DNA of 64,000 nucleotides, taken from contig JANUWF010002061.1 of assembly GCA_026120185.1 (NCBI GenBank), positions 62,001-126,000 of the forward strand, written 5' to 3'. Under the pieces are notes generated by a model, which ran no database searches, was not told the origin of the DNA, and saw only the letters and a list, made by a program, of their open reading frames with translations. How positions within the stretch are numbered: the first letter of the stretch is position 1; each line of letters opens with the position of its first letter. Below, piece after piece: positions 49,136 to 60,445 of the stretch. A program made the translations under genes and the position numbers. This DNA comes from Voacanga thouarsii. Lineage: Eukaryota > Streptophyta > Magnoliopsida > Gentianales > Apocynaceae.

Positions 49136-49140
49136 TAGTG

Positions 49141-52100
49141 ATTGGAGGCTCCATTTACGTGTGCAGGTAAATTTTTTAAGGATAAAAATATGAAAATTGT
49201 ACCTAGACCAAAGTATCAATCGTTTTTTTACTCCCCAGAATATTTTCCAGGGAGGCACAATCTGAAGACATGCTGTTGCTTGTAGCGTCAACTTTTTTTT
49301 CCAGGTTTCAGTACTGCAAATTTCTTACCGTAGTTTCCATGGAAGCGAACCGCTACTGCATGGAAACATTGAACCTTCATAGCCTGTAACGAGTTGTCAA
49401 CATCATGGCTAGCTTGATATATAGTTGAAATATTCCCTAGAAAATGAAAGACGATCAAACTCAAGAAATTCATAATGACAAACCGTACTGAAAGAGACCC
49501 AATGAATATCCTCGATCGAGCTCGTTAGGACAAACTGAAACAAATCCAAAATCATGTATTTTTCTTCCATAATCCACAAGTATGCCATAGCATAGAATAA
49601 CTATATACTAGGCCATAATAGCGAAAAAGAAACTGCCAAAGTAAATATTCAAATTAAAATATAGTTAATTGGTTAGATTCCCGAAAGGATTGCCAAGACC
49701 TCCATCGATGAAGCCTAGGCGGTCACGAAGTCGAGCCAACTAAATCGCATCATTTGATATGGGTAAGATACGAATCCATTTCGTTGGTTTCTTTAAGCAT
49801 GAAAATGCAGGAAAGGGTCGATACAAGCTGATGGCTAAGTACCAAAAAAAATGTCAATTTATTATGCGAAAAGCGATCCATCAGAAATACCTCTTTGTTT
49901 CTCCATGAATCTCAGCTGGCTATCAACTTGAGCAGGATGGTGGTGAAGATGTTAAAAGTTCACAGAAAAATAGTTGCATGGCCAAAACTATAATCTGCAA
50001 AGAGCTTAATTTTACTTTTGAAATTCATGTAATAAAATGAGTAGATTTTGTTATATCTCCTAAATCTCTTGGCTGTGAAGATGTTGATGAGAGTGGCTTG
50101 TGACCTGCAACTATCTATTAGAACTGAAAAATAAAAAACTAAAAGCAGGCATGTATGGTCGTGATCTAAAACGGACACAATTTCAAGAAGCAGATATTGG
50201 ATTCCTCGTAGACCAATAGATTGCATATGCATATTTTTTACAGTGCAAATACTATACACGTGAAAATCCATGATGTTAAGCTGGAGAGGAAATGCTTCAC
50301 TATTGGTAATAACAATAATTTCCAGCTATGGCTAATGGCATTATTTTTTGACCCCTCCAAATATGGCTGTTCGCGAACAATCTACTTGCTTCCTCTTCTG
50401 ATTCTTACAAACAATTAGTGTCAAGTTGTCGTCTAGGACTGAGCACGAAAACTTTAAAATTTTCAACATTCATGAACTTTCCCATAGAAACCTGCCATGT
50501 ACGAAGGTGGATATCAACATGCAAGCTTCAAATCTAAAAAAACTGGCCCTGATGTCGTGTTTCATGAGCAGCCAATTTGTACCCCACCAGCACAGATTCA
50601 TGAAAGCTACGCCCCTATGCCTAAATCAGGGCATTGCCAGTGGGGAAGTATGTACCCCCTCCTAACAACAATTCTTGCTGGGATTCCGAGTGCTGTAAGA
50701 TCCCCTTTGCAATTCGTCTTTTAAAGTCGACACTAATTGACCTTAGCTGATCTGATTAAACTAACATTAGTATTATATTGATTAAGTATTTTCAAGCTCA
50801 TAACCGTTCTGACATCTGAAGGGACGTATTTGGAGCATAATCTTGCCGTTAAGCTGCCAAGAGAAAGATCCCTTTTCTTGATTATTTGAGGTAAAGTCCA
50901 AGAAATGGATGAGAAGGGCTTACGGTTATTTTCTTTCTCTTTCCATGCCTTCATTTTCAAATTGACATAAATCTCATGCTCTGATCAGTTCGAGTTTGTC
51001 AACACAATGCACCAACCGCTTTCGTGGGTATGGCTCCTGCTGGATGCTTCACTTACCCAGTCAGAAGGCTTGAAATCAAGCCTTTGGGAGAGAGACATGC
51101 ACCAATATTACCCACTGCGAAGAATACTAACTTATACATGTAAAATCTTATCAATCATGCATACGTTATCCAGTATTCAGTATGGATAAACTCTTAAAAT
51201 ATTTTCTTTTTTCATTTTTATCCTTTTGGGGCCGTGTCTGGAGGGGTGGCAAAGAGAGACCATCGTTTCAAAGTAAAAAAATATAGATCTATTCTATAGA
51301 AGAGGGTGTCAACCACGTGCAGATGAATCCAACTCTCTAACTTATAGAGAAAATAGCCAACTTAGTGACAAATTTTTGTAGAAATAATTTATTATAAATA
51401 CTTCCGTAGCTTCCTTAAATTTTCTCTGAGAATATCAGAATATGTTCACCTCAAAAAAAAAATGAGGGGGGTTGGGGGAGGGCGCTGTTATCTATGCTTC
51501 ATTTCATTCAGCTTATACGTGCCAAGTCCCATCCTTCCCATTTTCCCCTACCATAAACGGAATCAAGAAGTAAAGGGCATAACAAATTGGAACAATTACA
51601 TTTCAATCTAAAGCAGATGTCACTTTTTGCTTGAAAGAAACCACAAAGAAACTGTCTAAATCGTGCGCTGTGAGCGACAGTCTAGTCTGAATTGGACTTC
51701 ACTGTAGAATATTTTGATGTTTTGTCTCCCTACGTGCATCAATAAATACACACTGGACGGTGGCAGGTTAACAACCGCTCTCTCTATTTTATATTATTTA
51801 ATATTTTAATCTTTTACACACAAATTAAAAATATTAAAATTAATAAATATCTATTCTAAATTTACTCATGAATAATTATTTACGAGATTTTTTATTTTTT
51901 TATTAAATATAATTTAATTAAATATAAAGATAATATTAAAAATATTAATTTATAGAAATATATAAAGAGCTAAATATTATAAAATAAAATATAAAAATTA
52001 AAAGACCAAATAATATGAAATACAAGGAATATTATATTTTTGTTCAAGATCTTGACTTTCAAATAGAAAAACACTCTCATAAATAGAAAATTTTCCATAA

Positions 52101-52351
52101 ACTCGATTAGATTCATAATCCTACTTGTTACTGGGAGCTTCTAGGAACAAGACATTTAATTAGCCTCATTAATCCCTTATTATCAAATTGCTAACCACTT
52201 GCTAGATTTTCCATCAATAGATTGTCTGTAGTAGGCCACAGCCCACGTGATCACCGGGCAAATGCATGCATGACAATGATATGCTGCCCACCAAACATCT
52301 TTCCTGAAGTTTATCAATTTCTTCAAATACTGAATTTAAATGCGGAACTGC
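49141..52351. other. Intergenic region upstream of HD-Zip gene
   Basis: No frame resembles a known protein. Two moderately long frames (49288-49473 minus and 50497-50724 plus) have no recognisable domain. The first bases after the CACTA element (to about 49168, ending GTGCAG|GTAAAT) look like an exon end with a splice donor, and may belong to an unknown transcript cut by that insertion. Confidence 0.5.
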
Positions 52352-52359
52352 TATATAAT
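52352..52359 (+). promoter_or_regulatory. Possible TATA box of the HD-Zip gene
   Basis: CTATATAATT lies about 40 bp upstream of the ATG at 52397. That would give a very short leader, so a more distal promoter is possible. Confidence 0.3.
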
Positions 52360-52396
52360 TTCCCAGGGTTCAAAACTTGTTTCAGTAAGAGCTCTC

Positions 52397-52906
52397 ATGG
52401 ACTTCTTTCAGTCCCATCCCCGGAAACATGAACTCAAATATCACAAGAAAAGACTCTCCCAAGACCAAATTAGGCTCTTAGAAACTAGCTTCAATGTAAA
52501 CAACAAGCTTGATCCAGATCGGAAGTCTCAGCTTGCTCAAGAACTCGATCTACCACCGCGAAAAGTTGCCATTTGGTACCAAAACAAGCGTGCCCGGTGG
52601 AAGAATCAGAGTCTGGAGGTTGATCACAAAGCTTTGCAGGTAAGATTAGAAGCTCTGGTAGCTGACAATGAGAGGCTGCGAAATGAAGTTGGAAGGCTCA
52701 AAGAAGAGTTGCAGAAGGCCCAAGAAATGCTAGCATCAGTGAATACGCCTTATTCTTCTCTTTCTTCACTCTCGAGCTCCTGTGATGAAGTTGGAAGCTC
52801 AACTTTCCTTCATGGATCGAAGAATGATCGTCTGGACAAGGAGCTCTTTGCTTGCTTGATTGGGACAACCAACGGCCAAGATTTCTTTCCTCCATCTATA
52901 TCTTGA
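52397..52906 (+). CDS. HD-Zip class I transcription factor, ATHB52-like
   Basis: A single-exon frame of 169 residues starting MDFFQSHPRKHELKYHKKRL. The frame is open upstream to 52340, but the family start and the length favour this ATG. The homeodomain spans about residues 16-72 and ends in the recognition helix KVAIWYQNKRARWK. The leucine zipper follows without a gap, with Leu at every seventh position (LEVDHKA-LQVRLEA-LVADNER-LRNEVGR-LKEELQK). The short C-terminus is Ser-rich and ends DKELFACLIGTTNGQDFF, similar to the DELYACF-type tail of ATHB52. HD-Zip I proteins bind CAATNATTG dimer sites in the nucleus and act in growth and stress responses. The intron found in many HD-Zip I genes is not needed here. 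Confidence 0.9.
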   Translation: MDFFQSHPRKHELKYHKKRLSQDQIRLLETSFNVNNKLDPDRKSQLAQELDLPPRKVAIWYQNKRARWKNQSLEVDHKALQVRLEALVADNERLRNEVGRLKEELQKAQEMLASVNTPYSSLSSLSSSCDEVGSSTFLHGSKNDRLDKELFACLIGTTNGQDFFPPSIS

Positions 52907-55070
52907 GCATTATGCTAAGGTATTCGAAATTTTAATACGGACTCGATTCATGTTAATCACATGTATTAAAGGATTGTATTTTATATAATAAAAAGTATAA
53001 AATACAACTATTCAATACATGTGATTTCAGAATTTATCGTCCACGTAAGAATATAAATTCACTAATTATTTCTATCTTCTTGCCTTCTTGAGTATGCATC
53101 TAGCTTTTTCTTCAAATCCCTTGGGGAAGATCTCAGATTAGATTAGTTTGGCTCTTCAGGTGTTTGATTTCTTATCTTCTGTCGGGTCCTGTATTTGTAG
53201 TGGCAGCTTTTGGAATTGTGTGCTTAATTTGTAAATAGAGCAAGAATAGGGTGGAAATATAATAGAATTTGTACTCCTCAAACGTATCTACTTGTTTGAC
53301 TGAGAGATAATTCAATGAGTTAGAAATATTTTTTACTTTAAACTTGTCCCGTATATCAATTTTTTATTTTTGTTTGTGGCTTATTATTATTTCTTGTTTT
53401 TAGTTGTTTAAGGGCTAAAATAGGTGCTTCAGAAGATTTTTTTTAAAAAAATTTAATACTACACTTTATTTTTAATAGAATTCTCAGCAAGTACATCCAA
53501 AATTGATTTCCTCAAATAGCTTTTTCGTTTTTTTTCTTTCATATTTGGACAAGAATTACAATTCCATTCCAAACCAAAATTTTACTATAATTTAAATATA
53601 TTATTATTTTATATAGTTATTTACCTACAACACATCATAATCTCTCCCCTTAAACCAGAGCCGGCACCGACTGTATCTGTTATGACCTTACATATTTAAT
53701 ATTTTTTTATAAAACTCAATTCAAACAAATCTTTATCTACTTACACCAAATCAAATCATAAGAGTGTACTTGTATAGTAATTTTTCTCAAAAAGTTTTTC
53801 AATTTAATTAGATAAAATTTCAATTAAAGTGATTCCTAATATTCAAAAACTGAAAAAAAAAATTTATATCAATTTTCAAAATTATTGTCTACTCACAAAA
53901 TAACTCTTTATTCCCTTTCCTTAACCTCATATATATTTTTTTTAATTCAAATTTATCATGAGTTGCTATCCAAGTACAGCCCCCGTAAACCATGTGACGT
54001 CCAGATCACAATCCTTTTGGATTCTAACTAATCAAAAGACACCAGTGGCTTAGCGGTAGGGTATCTAGGATGTATTTGAATTGAATTTGTTCATGAGAAG
54101 AATTCGATGGAATTGAAAAAAATTAAATTACTGGGGAAAAAAACATATGGAGTCAAGAAGAAATAATATAATATTTTATAAATAAATATCATGAAAAATA
54201 ATTTTTTTTTAATTGAATTAAAATTTTCAATTGAATCGAATCCAAAAACTCCTCTAATTTGCAATGCTTTCAGTTGTGGCACAAAAGCAAAAAAGTGCAG
54301 AGGGCCCATGTGAGATTGTTGGACCTGTTTACTCCAAACAGGCCCAAAACTGATGCGATTTTGTTAAGGTTCTGGCAATGAGGTCAAACTGCGTTGTTTC
54401 TCATTCCATTTCCACTTTATGAACGAACAACAAAGGTAGTTGAAGTCACTTAACACAGAACAATAAGGTCAGTTGTAGCCAGCTGAAGAAATATTAAAAT
54501 GATTACTAAATGCTCTATTCTTAAAAATTAATTAGTGCTCTATCCGATTGGTATGTGTAGGGGCTGAAGTCTTGAAACTAAAATAAAGATAATTTAATTA
54601 GTTAACAATAAATCTTATACTAAATTCATATTTTCATTAACTCTATATATAGTTTTTTTTTATAATAAAATGTTTTTCATATTCAAGAAAATAATTGATA
54701 TAAGTGGTCATCCACATGCATGATATTTGCTTCGACAAATAAGAGAACGAACCCACCACAACAGCCCGCTATTGGACCTTCGGTACCCGGCCCTGCGGCT
54801 GTAATGCTTTTCTTCTTTCCATTGATACCACACTGTATCCAATCATATCAAGATTTCTCAATGGTAAGACCAATTATCAATTTTGGGAGATGATAAGGTG
54901 TTACAAAACCCACACATTTTAAAGTATTATAGTTTTTAAATACATAAATTGCAACAATTTTTTTTCTAAGTAAAATATTATTTATATTTACCCGAAATGT
55001 TACAAGATATAGTAGAAGTTTCTCCCGTCACAAAACACTGCAGGAGGAATAAGAGAGGGGGAAGTATATT
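52907..55070. other. HD-Zip 3' flank and AT-rich intergenic DNA
   Basis: No gene is seen. A segment at about 54085-54250 carries AATTGAAT near one end and ATTCAATTGAAT near the other, and might be a small inverted-repeat element. Its ends and target duplication could not be fixed. Confidence 0.5.
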
Positions 55071-55462
55071 TGTATTATGAATATATTAGTTGAAACTCCA
55101 CTAATTATGTATTTATGTGAATTATTAGGGAATTAGTGGAAGCTCTACTAATTATGGATTTTTATGAATGTCCACCATTTAGTGGAGACATCACTAATTA
55201 AGATTAGTGGAAGATGATGTATTCTACTAATTAAGAACTCTATAAATAGAGCTATTCTCTAAGCTTGAAATACACCATCATTTTGTAAAAAGAATTTTGA
55301 AAGAAAATTGTGAAAGAAAAGAAAGAGAGAAGTTTGAAGAAATTCTTGTGTAAAGAATAGTTAGAGTTTTCTTAGTGTGTAGTGTGTAAATTTTATTCTA
55401 ACACTACTTTCTTAGTGTGTAGTATATAGCTTTTATTCTAACATTACCCAAATTTTATAATA
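55071..55462 (+). repeat. 5' LTR of the third copia element
   Basis: 392 bp, roughly 92-95% identical by eye to 60056-60445. It contains the promoter motif CTCTATAAATAGAGC (TATA at 55241-55248). It starts TGTATTATGAAT, with two extra bases relative to its partner, and ends TATAATA instead of TATAACA. Confidence 0.92.
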
Positions 55463-55474
55463 TGTTATCAGCAC
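55463..55474 (+). other. Primer-binding site
   Basis: TGTTATCAGCAC directly after the 5' LTR resembles TGGTATCAGAGC of the initiator tRNA-Met class, with three differences. Confidence 0.6.
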
Positions 55475-55526
55475 AAGTCTCTGCCATTATCAAAGTCAGA
55501 AAACAGGTACGCATTTATTGATCCTT

Positions 55527-56060
55527 ATGGCTAACTTTACTAAATTCGAATTTGTAACCCTTGATATTTCTGAAGAAATTATATGTCATGAGTTCTCGAT
55601 ACAGAAATGCATCTAAATACTGAAAAAAAAAAGATTTGACCACCTGAAGATGGTCGTACTACCAAGTGCACGGTATAAATGATTGCATCTGAAGTTATAA
55701 GATTTTAAAACCGTGAATGAATATAGCTTCGCGATGTATAAAATTACATCTCAGTTAAAATTATGCGAAGAAACAAAATATATATTGGAGAAGACATTCT
55801 CTACCTTTTATGCTTCGAATATTATCCTACAGCAACAATATCGAGAAAAATGGTATACACAGATTTACTTACTACCCTCCTCATTGCAAAGAAAAATAAT
55901 GAGTTATTATTAAGAAATCATGAAGCCAAACCAACTGGCTCAACAGCACTCCCAGAAGTGAATGTTGTTGGCTCCAGCAGAAGCCAACGTTATAGTCATA
56001 ATTGTGGCAGTGGCCGTGGTTATAGTCATAGACACACTCGATATTTCCCTTAGTATAGAG
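55527..56060 (+). pseudogene. Copia gag remnant
   Basis: It starts at the ATG at 55527 (MANFTKFEFVTLDISEE) and soon hits stops. Later blocks match copia gag of the UBN2 type: EYSFAMYKITSQLKLCEETK, LEKTFSTFYASNIILQQQY (55713-55850), then in another frame LLIAKKNNELLLRNHEAKPTGS and a Gly/Arg/Ser/His-rich end. At least one frameshift and several stops are present. Confidence 0.8.
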
Positions 56061-56482
56061 TAATACTAGTCACCTAAAGTGGAATATAAAAGATAATAAA
56101 GGAAAATGATTTTCTATTAATAATAAGCATCACATCTTTGAGATGTTACATTCGAATGTCAATATATATTCTTGCTAACAGTTCAGAAAAAAAATATATC
56201 TTGTCTTGATCATAAGTCTAGTGTTCACTTTCATTCATCTCACTGGTGTTCACATGAACTTGAGGATGCAAACTTGTAGTTACTCTTTTTCAATATAGCT
56301 GACAAATTTAGAATGAATGTTTATAGTTGTTCTTTTTTCATGTTTGCATTAGAGGAAGCCAAACAGGTAGCAATTATGGACTTTAATTCCTCTTCTTCGG
56401 CATCCTTCTCCTTTTTCTTCTCCCTCGGGCCAGCATCTAGACTAGCAGCAGAATTAACTGTGAAGTTATTGCGCAATGAGTC

Positions 56483-57656
56483 TCAGGATTTTCTCATCCC
56501 CTTAAGTTTCTTATTATATTTAGCCTTGAAGCATGCTTGTCTCAATTTCTGTATTTGATCCTTCAACCGCGTATCAGAACTTTCTTCCACCAATTTCTTC
56601 TCACGTTCCAGTATCTCAATGGTTTCTCTTAGCTTCTTCTCAACCATATGTCCTCATTCGTCTTTATCTCGCTCCTGTAAATCGAAGTGATATCATCGGT
56701 GGAGATACATTTATTTCAGTCATTATTGACTTATAAATCTTTCATAATTTCATACTTGCAAATTACAAGTGTGTATGAGAGAGAATCTGAACATTCTTGA
56801 TTAGGATCTCCAAACTCATCAACTTTCTGTGAGGCCATCGACAAATTCCCAACTCCCTACATCTGTTCTTGAGAGGGGTTAAGCCAATATTCAGTTCTTT
56901 GGCCGCGCTCTTGATTGGCAGGTAAATGTATTGCGAAATGGTTTCTTTTGATAGTGTCTTGGAGCTATTGCCCTTCTCCCCTCTCTGCCTCCTAATCCTC
57001 TTCTTTTCTATATGAATTTCGTCTGCAATAATATCTTGAACTTCGATATTATGCATTTCATGGGTCTTTACTCCGAATTCGTTGCCAAGACCACTCATTA
57101 TTTCTTCTAGAAAAGGAAAAACAATATTAGTAAAGGTAATACCATGCAAAATCCATGTTTGAATGTATGATAACCTGGAACCATATTCTGGCTTTATTCA
57201 AAATCTATTATGGAGTAAAAAGGATCATGCACAAGCATATCCTCATTCAGATGAACAACATCAAAAGTAGTCTCTTGAATGGGTAGATCAAATTGAAAAT
57301 CTAAAGCAGCATGTCCAGAACTACCACTGATTTACACCACAACAAACCAAAAGAGAGTTTAATTTCATTATTTCATTATTAAGCACACTAAAAAAAAGGA
57401 AGCCATCAAAGATATCTCACCTGAAATTAGGCGAAAGCGGTTGGTTTGGAAAGGAAAATACATCAAACTCTTCTGCGTTAGACCTGACATTAAGCGGAAG
57501 CGGTTGGCTTTGAAAGGAAAATACATCAAAATCTTCTGCGTTAGACCTAAAATTAGGTGGAAGCGGTTGGCTTAGAAAATAAAACACATCAAAATCTTCT
57601 GCGTTAGAAACCAAGTCAAAATTTGACCATGTCTCAAATGAATTACGAGTCTCCAT
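56483..57656 (-). pseudogene. RWP-RK (RKD-type) transcription factor pseudogene inside copia element
   Basis: Four exons on the minus strand: 57421-57656, 57175-57326, 56787-57106 and 56483-56674. The start MVTRN-like region reads METRNSFETWSNFDL, followed by three copies of a 21-residue repeat (SNAEDFDVFSFQSQPLPLN type). The third exon has the RWP-RK domain: KTLSKETISQYIYLPIKSAA, KELNIGLTPLKNRCRELGI, CRWPHRKLMSLEILIKNVQ. The fourth has a coiled coil, REKKLVEESSDTRLKDQIQK then LRQACFKAKYNKK. RKD proteins control egg-cell and embryonic programmes in plants. Lesions are a TAA in exon 2, a TGA in exon 4, and AT instead of GT at the exon 3 donor. The introns are retained and the gene is antisense to the surrounding retrotransposon. 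Confidence 0.85.
57421..57609 (-). repeat. Three 63-bp in-frame repeats in the RKD first exon
   Basis: Three tandem units of 63 bp, each containing AAGCGGTTGG (near 57435, 57498 and 57561) and TCTTCTGCGTTAGA, encode a 21-residue repeat. Divergence between units is low, so the expansion is fairly recent. Confidence 0.9.
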
Positions 57657-57707
57657 ATATGCTTTGAGGTTTTTTATTTTTTTATGTTTATTAATGACTG
57701 ATGATTG

Positions 57708-57719
57708 ATGTGTGTGTGC

Positions 57720-57777
<58 letters not shown>

Positions 57778-57780
57778 GTA
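57708..57780. repeat. (GT)n microsatellite
   Basis: About 70 bp of TG repeats with a GCGCGCG interruption, just upstream of the RKD start. In the RKD direction it is a CA repeat in the promoter or leader. Confidence 0.95.
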
Positions 57781-58059
57781 CGAGGAAGAATAAGAGGTAG
57801 ATGATAGGTGGAGGAACGGAGGAGAAGAAAAGATAAGGAGGAAATGGAAAAGATAATACCAGGAAGAGTGAAAAAAAAGAGATTTTTATAATAGATTTCT
57901 TGGCATTTTCTACTTGTCATCATGTTCTTACATTTCTTTTTCTTTTCCCTTATTCTCTTGTGAAATCATTATTTCCTAAATTAGGAGGAGAACAAAAATA
58001 ATATAAGAAAGATATTGATTGGATAACATCATTAAATTATCCTAATCCGCATACAAACG

Positions 58060-59929
58060 CGTGTGAATTTGAAGTTCAAAAGATAATTCATTTGTAAAAT
58101 ATTGCAAATCAAATGTCAGACGCTTTTGTTGACTCCAGAAGAGTAATAAAATTGCATATTCCAACTATAAATGCTTAAATTCGAATTGAAGTTCCAGCAG
58201 AATAAAAGATTATACCTATAGCTGATGAGCCAAAAGCATGCCAGAAGCATGGCCGACCTCTTGATTTTAAAGATAAAAATCCTCGAAAGAAGAGAGGATG
58301 AAAGGATCCAGATGATCATATTAGAAAAGAATAATAAAGATCAAGAGAGAATTGATGAAAAAGAATCAGAAGTTTATGAAAGTAATACTGAAATTTCTAT
58401 CAATTATACCACTTCCGATAGAACTTGGAATCGGATAGAAACAATGATTGATAATATGTTTACATATAATATATCTCTTGATATTATACAGGATAATGAT
58501 AATTCTGAACCAATATCAGTTGATGAATGTCGGCATAGAAAAGATTGGCTACAATGAAAAGATGCAATTCAATTAGAGTTAAATGCACTGACACAACATG
58601 AAGTCTTCGAACCTGCAGTCTGAACACTAGAAGGTGTAAAACCTATTGGCTACAAATGGATATTTGTGCGAAAGCATAATAAAAATAATGAAACCGTATG
58701 ATATAAAGCACGGTTAGTAGCCCAAGGTTTTTCACAAAGATCAGGTATAGAGTATAATGAAACTTATTCTCCTATTGTTGATGCTATTACACTCCGATAT
58801 CTTATCAGTTTGGCAGTACATGAAAAGATAAATATGTGCCTATTAGATGTTGTCACTGCTTACTTGTATGGAAATTTAGAAAATGATGTTTACATGAAAA
58901 TCCCTGAAGGATTTCATATGCCTGAAGCATATAAACATTATCCTCGTAAAAATTACTCCATCAAATTGCAGAAATCATTATATGGCCTGAATCAATTTGG
59001 GCGCATGTGGTTCAATCGTCTTAGTGAATATTTATTGAAAGTGAGATTTAAAAATGACCAGGTATGTCCATGTATTTTTATTAAGAAATTTGGTTCTAAA
59101 TTTGTGATATATGTTGATGATATTAATCTTATTGGAATTCCTGAAGAACTCCAAGAAACAATTAATTATTCGACATCAATGATGTTGGTAAAATTACATT
59201 TTGCCTTAGTTTACAAATTGAACATTTGGCAAGTTTCATCAGTTAACATATACAGTAAAAGTTTTAAAAAGATTTTATATGGACAAAGCACATCCATTGA
59301 GTATTCCAATGATCATCCAATCATTAGATGTGAAGAAAGATTCTGACCTCAAGAAGATGATGAAGAACTCCTTGGTCCTGAAGTATCATATCGCAGTGCA
59401 ATTGATGTATATTGCTAACAATACACGACCTGATATTGCTTTTACTGTCAATTTATTAGTAAGATTTAGTTCTTCACCAACACGACGACATTGGAATGGA
59501 ATTAAACAAGTCCTTCGATATCTTCAAGTGGCTATTTCTTTAAATAATGCTGAAAGTATAGCCATTCATGAAGCAAGTAGAGAATGTGTATAGTTACGAT
59601 CAATGATTCATGATATCCGAGAAAGTTGTGGATTATCATCTATCAGAGATATTCCAAATCCTCTTTATGAAGACAATGTAGCTTGCATAGCTCAAATACG
59701 AGAATGATATATTAAAGGAGATCGGATAAAATATATTTCACCAAAATTCTTCTTTACTCATAAACTCCAGAAAAAATGTGAAATTGATGTGCTACAAATT
59801 CGGTTATGTGACAACCTCACAAATATTTTCACGAAGACTTTACCGACTGCAATATTTGAGAAGTTAAGATATAAAATTGGTATGTATCGGTTCAAAGATT
59901 TAAAGGAATCATCTCATCAGGGGGAGTAA
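58060..59929 (+). pseudogene. Copia pol remnant: integrase end, RT and RNase H
   Basis: Begins in the integrase C-terminal linker (NQMSDAFVDSRRVIKLHIP, near 58100; then a KDKNPRKKRG block near 58270). Reverse transcriptase has PIGYKWIFVRKHNKN, YKARLVAQGFSQRSGIEY, LDVVTAYLYGNLENDVYMK (58840-58900), KSLYGLNQFGRMWFNRL and FVIYVDDINLIG (59100-59135). A frameshift follows near 59290, then NTRPDIAFTVNLLVRFSSSP and a degraded RNase H ending at the stop 59927-59929. Several stops (for example near 58557, 58621 and 59591) show it is inactive. Confidence 0.9.
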
Positions 59930-60055
59930 TAAATAGACATATAGAATAGTGTACTCTTTTTCTTTCACTAGATTTTTTTTTTCCACTGGGTTTTTATCTA
60001 GTAAGGTTTTAACGAGGCATATTCTTTATGTAATGGATGGACATCCAAATGGGAG

Positions 60056-60445
60056 TGTTATGAATATATTAGTAGAAGCTCCACTAATTATAGATTTATG
60101 TGAACTATTAGGGAATTAGTGGAAGCTCCACTAATTATGAATTTTTATAGATATTCACCATTTAATAGAAACACCACTAATTAAGATTAGTGGAAGATGA
60201 TGTATTCCACTAATTAAGAGCTCTATAAATAGAGCTATTCTCTAAGCTTGAAATACACCATCATTTTGTAAAAAGAATTGTGAGAGAAAATTGTGAAAGA
60301 AAAGAAAGAGAGAAGTTTGAAAAAATTCTTGTGTAAAGAATAGTTAGAATTTTCTTAGTTTATAGTGTGTAAATTTTATTCTAACACTACCTTCTTAGTG
60401 TGTAATGTGTAGATTTTATTCTAACATTACCCAAATTTTATAACA
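60056..60445 (+). repeat. 3' LTR of the third copia element
   Basis: 390 bp with canonical TGTTATGAAT...TTTATAACA ends. The same TATAAATA box lies at 60224-60231. Confidence 0.92.

Larger units (their letters stand above)
38073..49140 (+). mobile_element. Large CACTA (En/Spm-type) element with two transposase genes
   Basis: 11.07 kb. It begins CACTACAAGAAAG and ends TTTTTTTTGGTAGTG, flanked by the 3-bp duplication ATT (38070-38072 and 49141-49143). Both ends carry dense subterminal repeats of TTTGCGACGGA. The plus strand holds a TNP2-type transposase gene (41.76-45.49 kb) and a Transposase_24-type second gene (46.6-48.3 kb), the usual two-gene CACTA layout. Several in-frame stops suggest it is no longer autonomous. 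Confidence 0.94.
55071..60445 (+). mobile_element. Ty1/copia element with RKD gene in place of PR-INT
   Basis: 5.4 kb on the plus strand. LTRs at 55071-55462 and 60056-60445 begin TGTNATGAAT and end TTTATAAC/TA. A primer-binding-like site (TGTTATCAGCAC) follows the left LTR, and the polypurine tract AAATGGGAG precedes the right LTR. The flanking five bases are ATATT on the left and ATCTG on the right, so no clean duplication remains. Gag (55.5-56.1 kb) and the pol part from the end of integrase to RNase H (58.05-59.93 kb) are present. The roughly 1.9 kb between them, where protease and integrase belong, holds an antisense RWP-RK pseudogene. Confidence 0.9.

Noticed and set aside
54031..54062. 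TGGCTTAGCGG resembling a tRNA/SINE A box
   Set aside because: No B box, cloverleaf or SINE tail follows; a chance match is likely.
57657..57923. N-terminal extension of the RKD frame with a long His-Thr repeat
   Set aside because: The His-Thr run is translation of the GT microsatellite; the RKD-like protein begins at the ATG at 57656.
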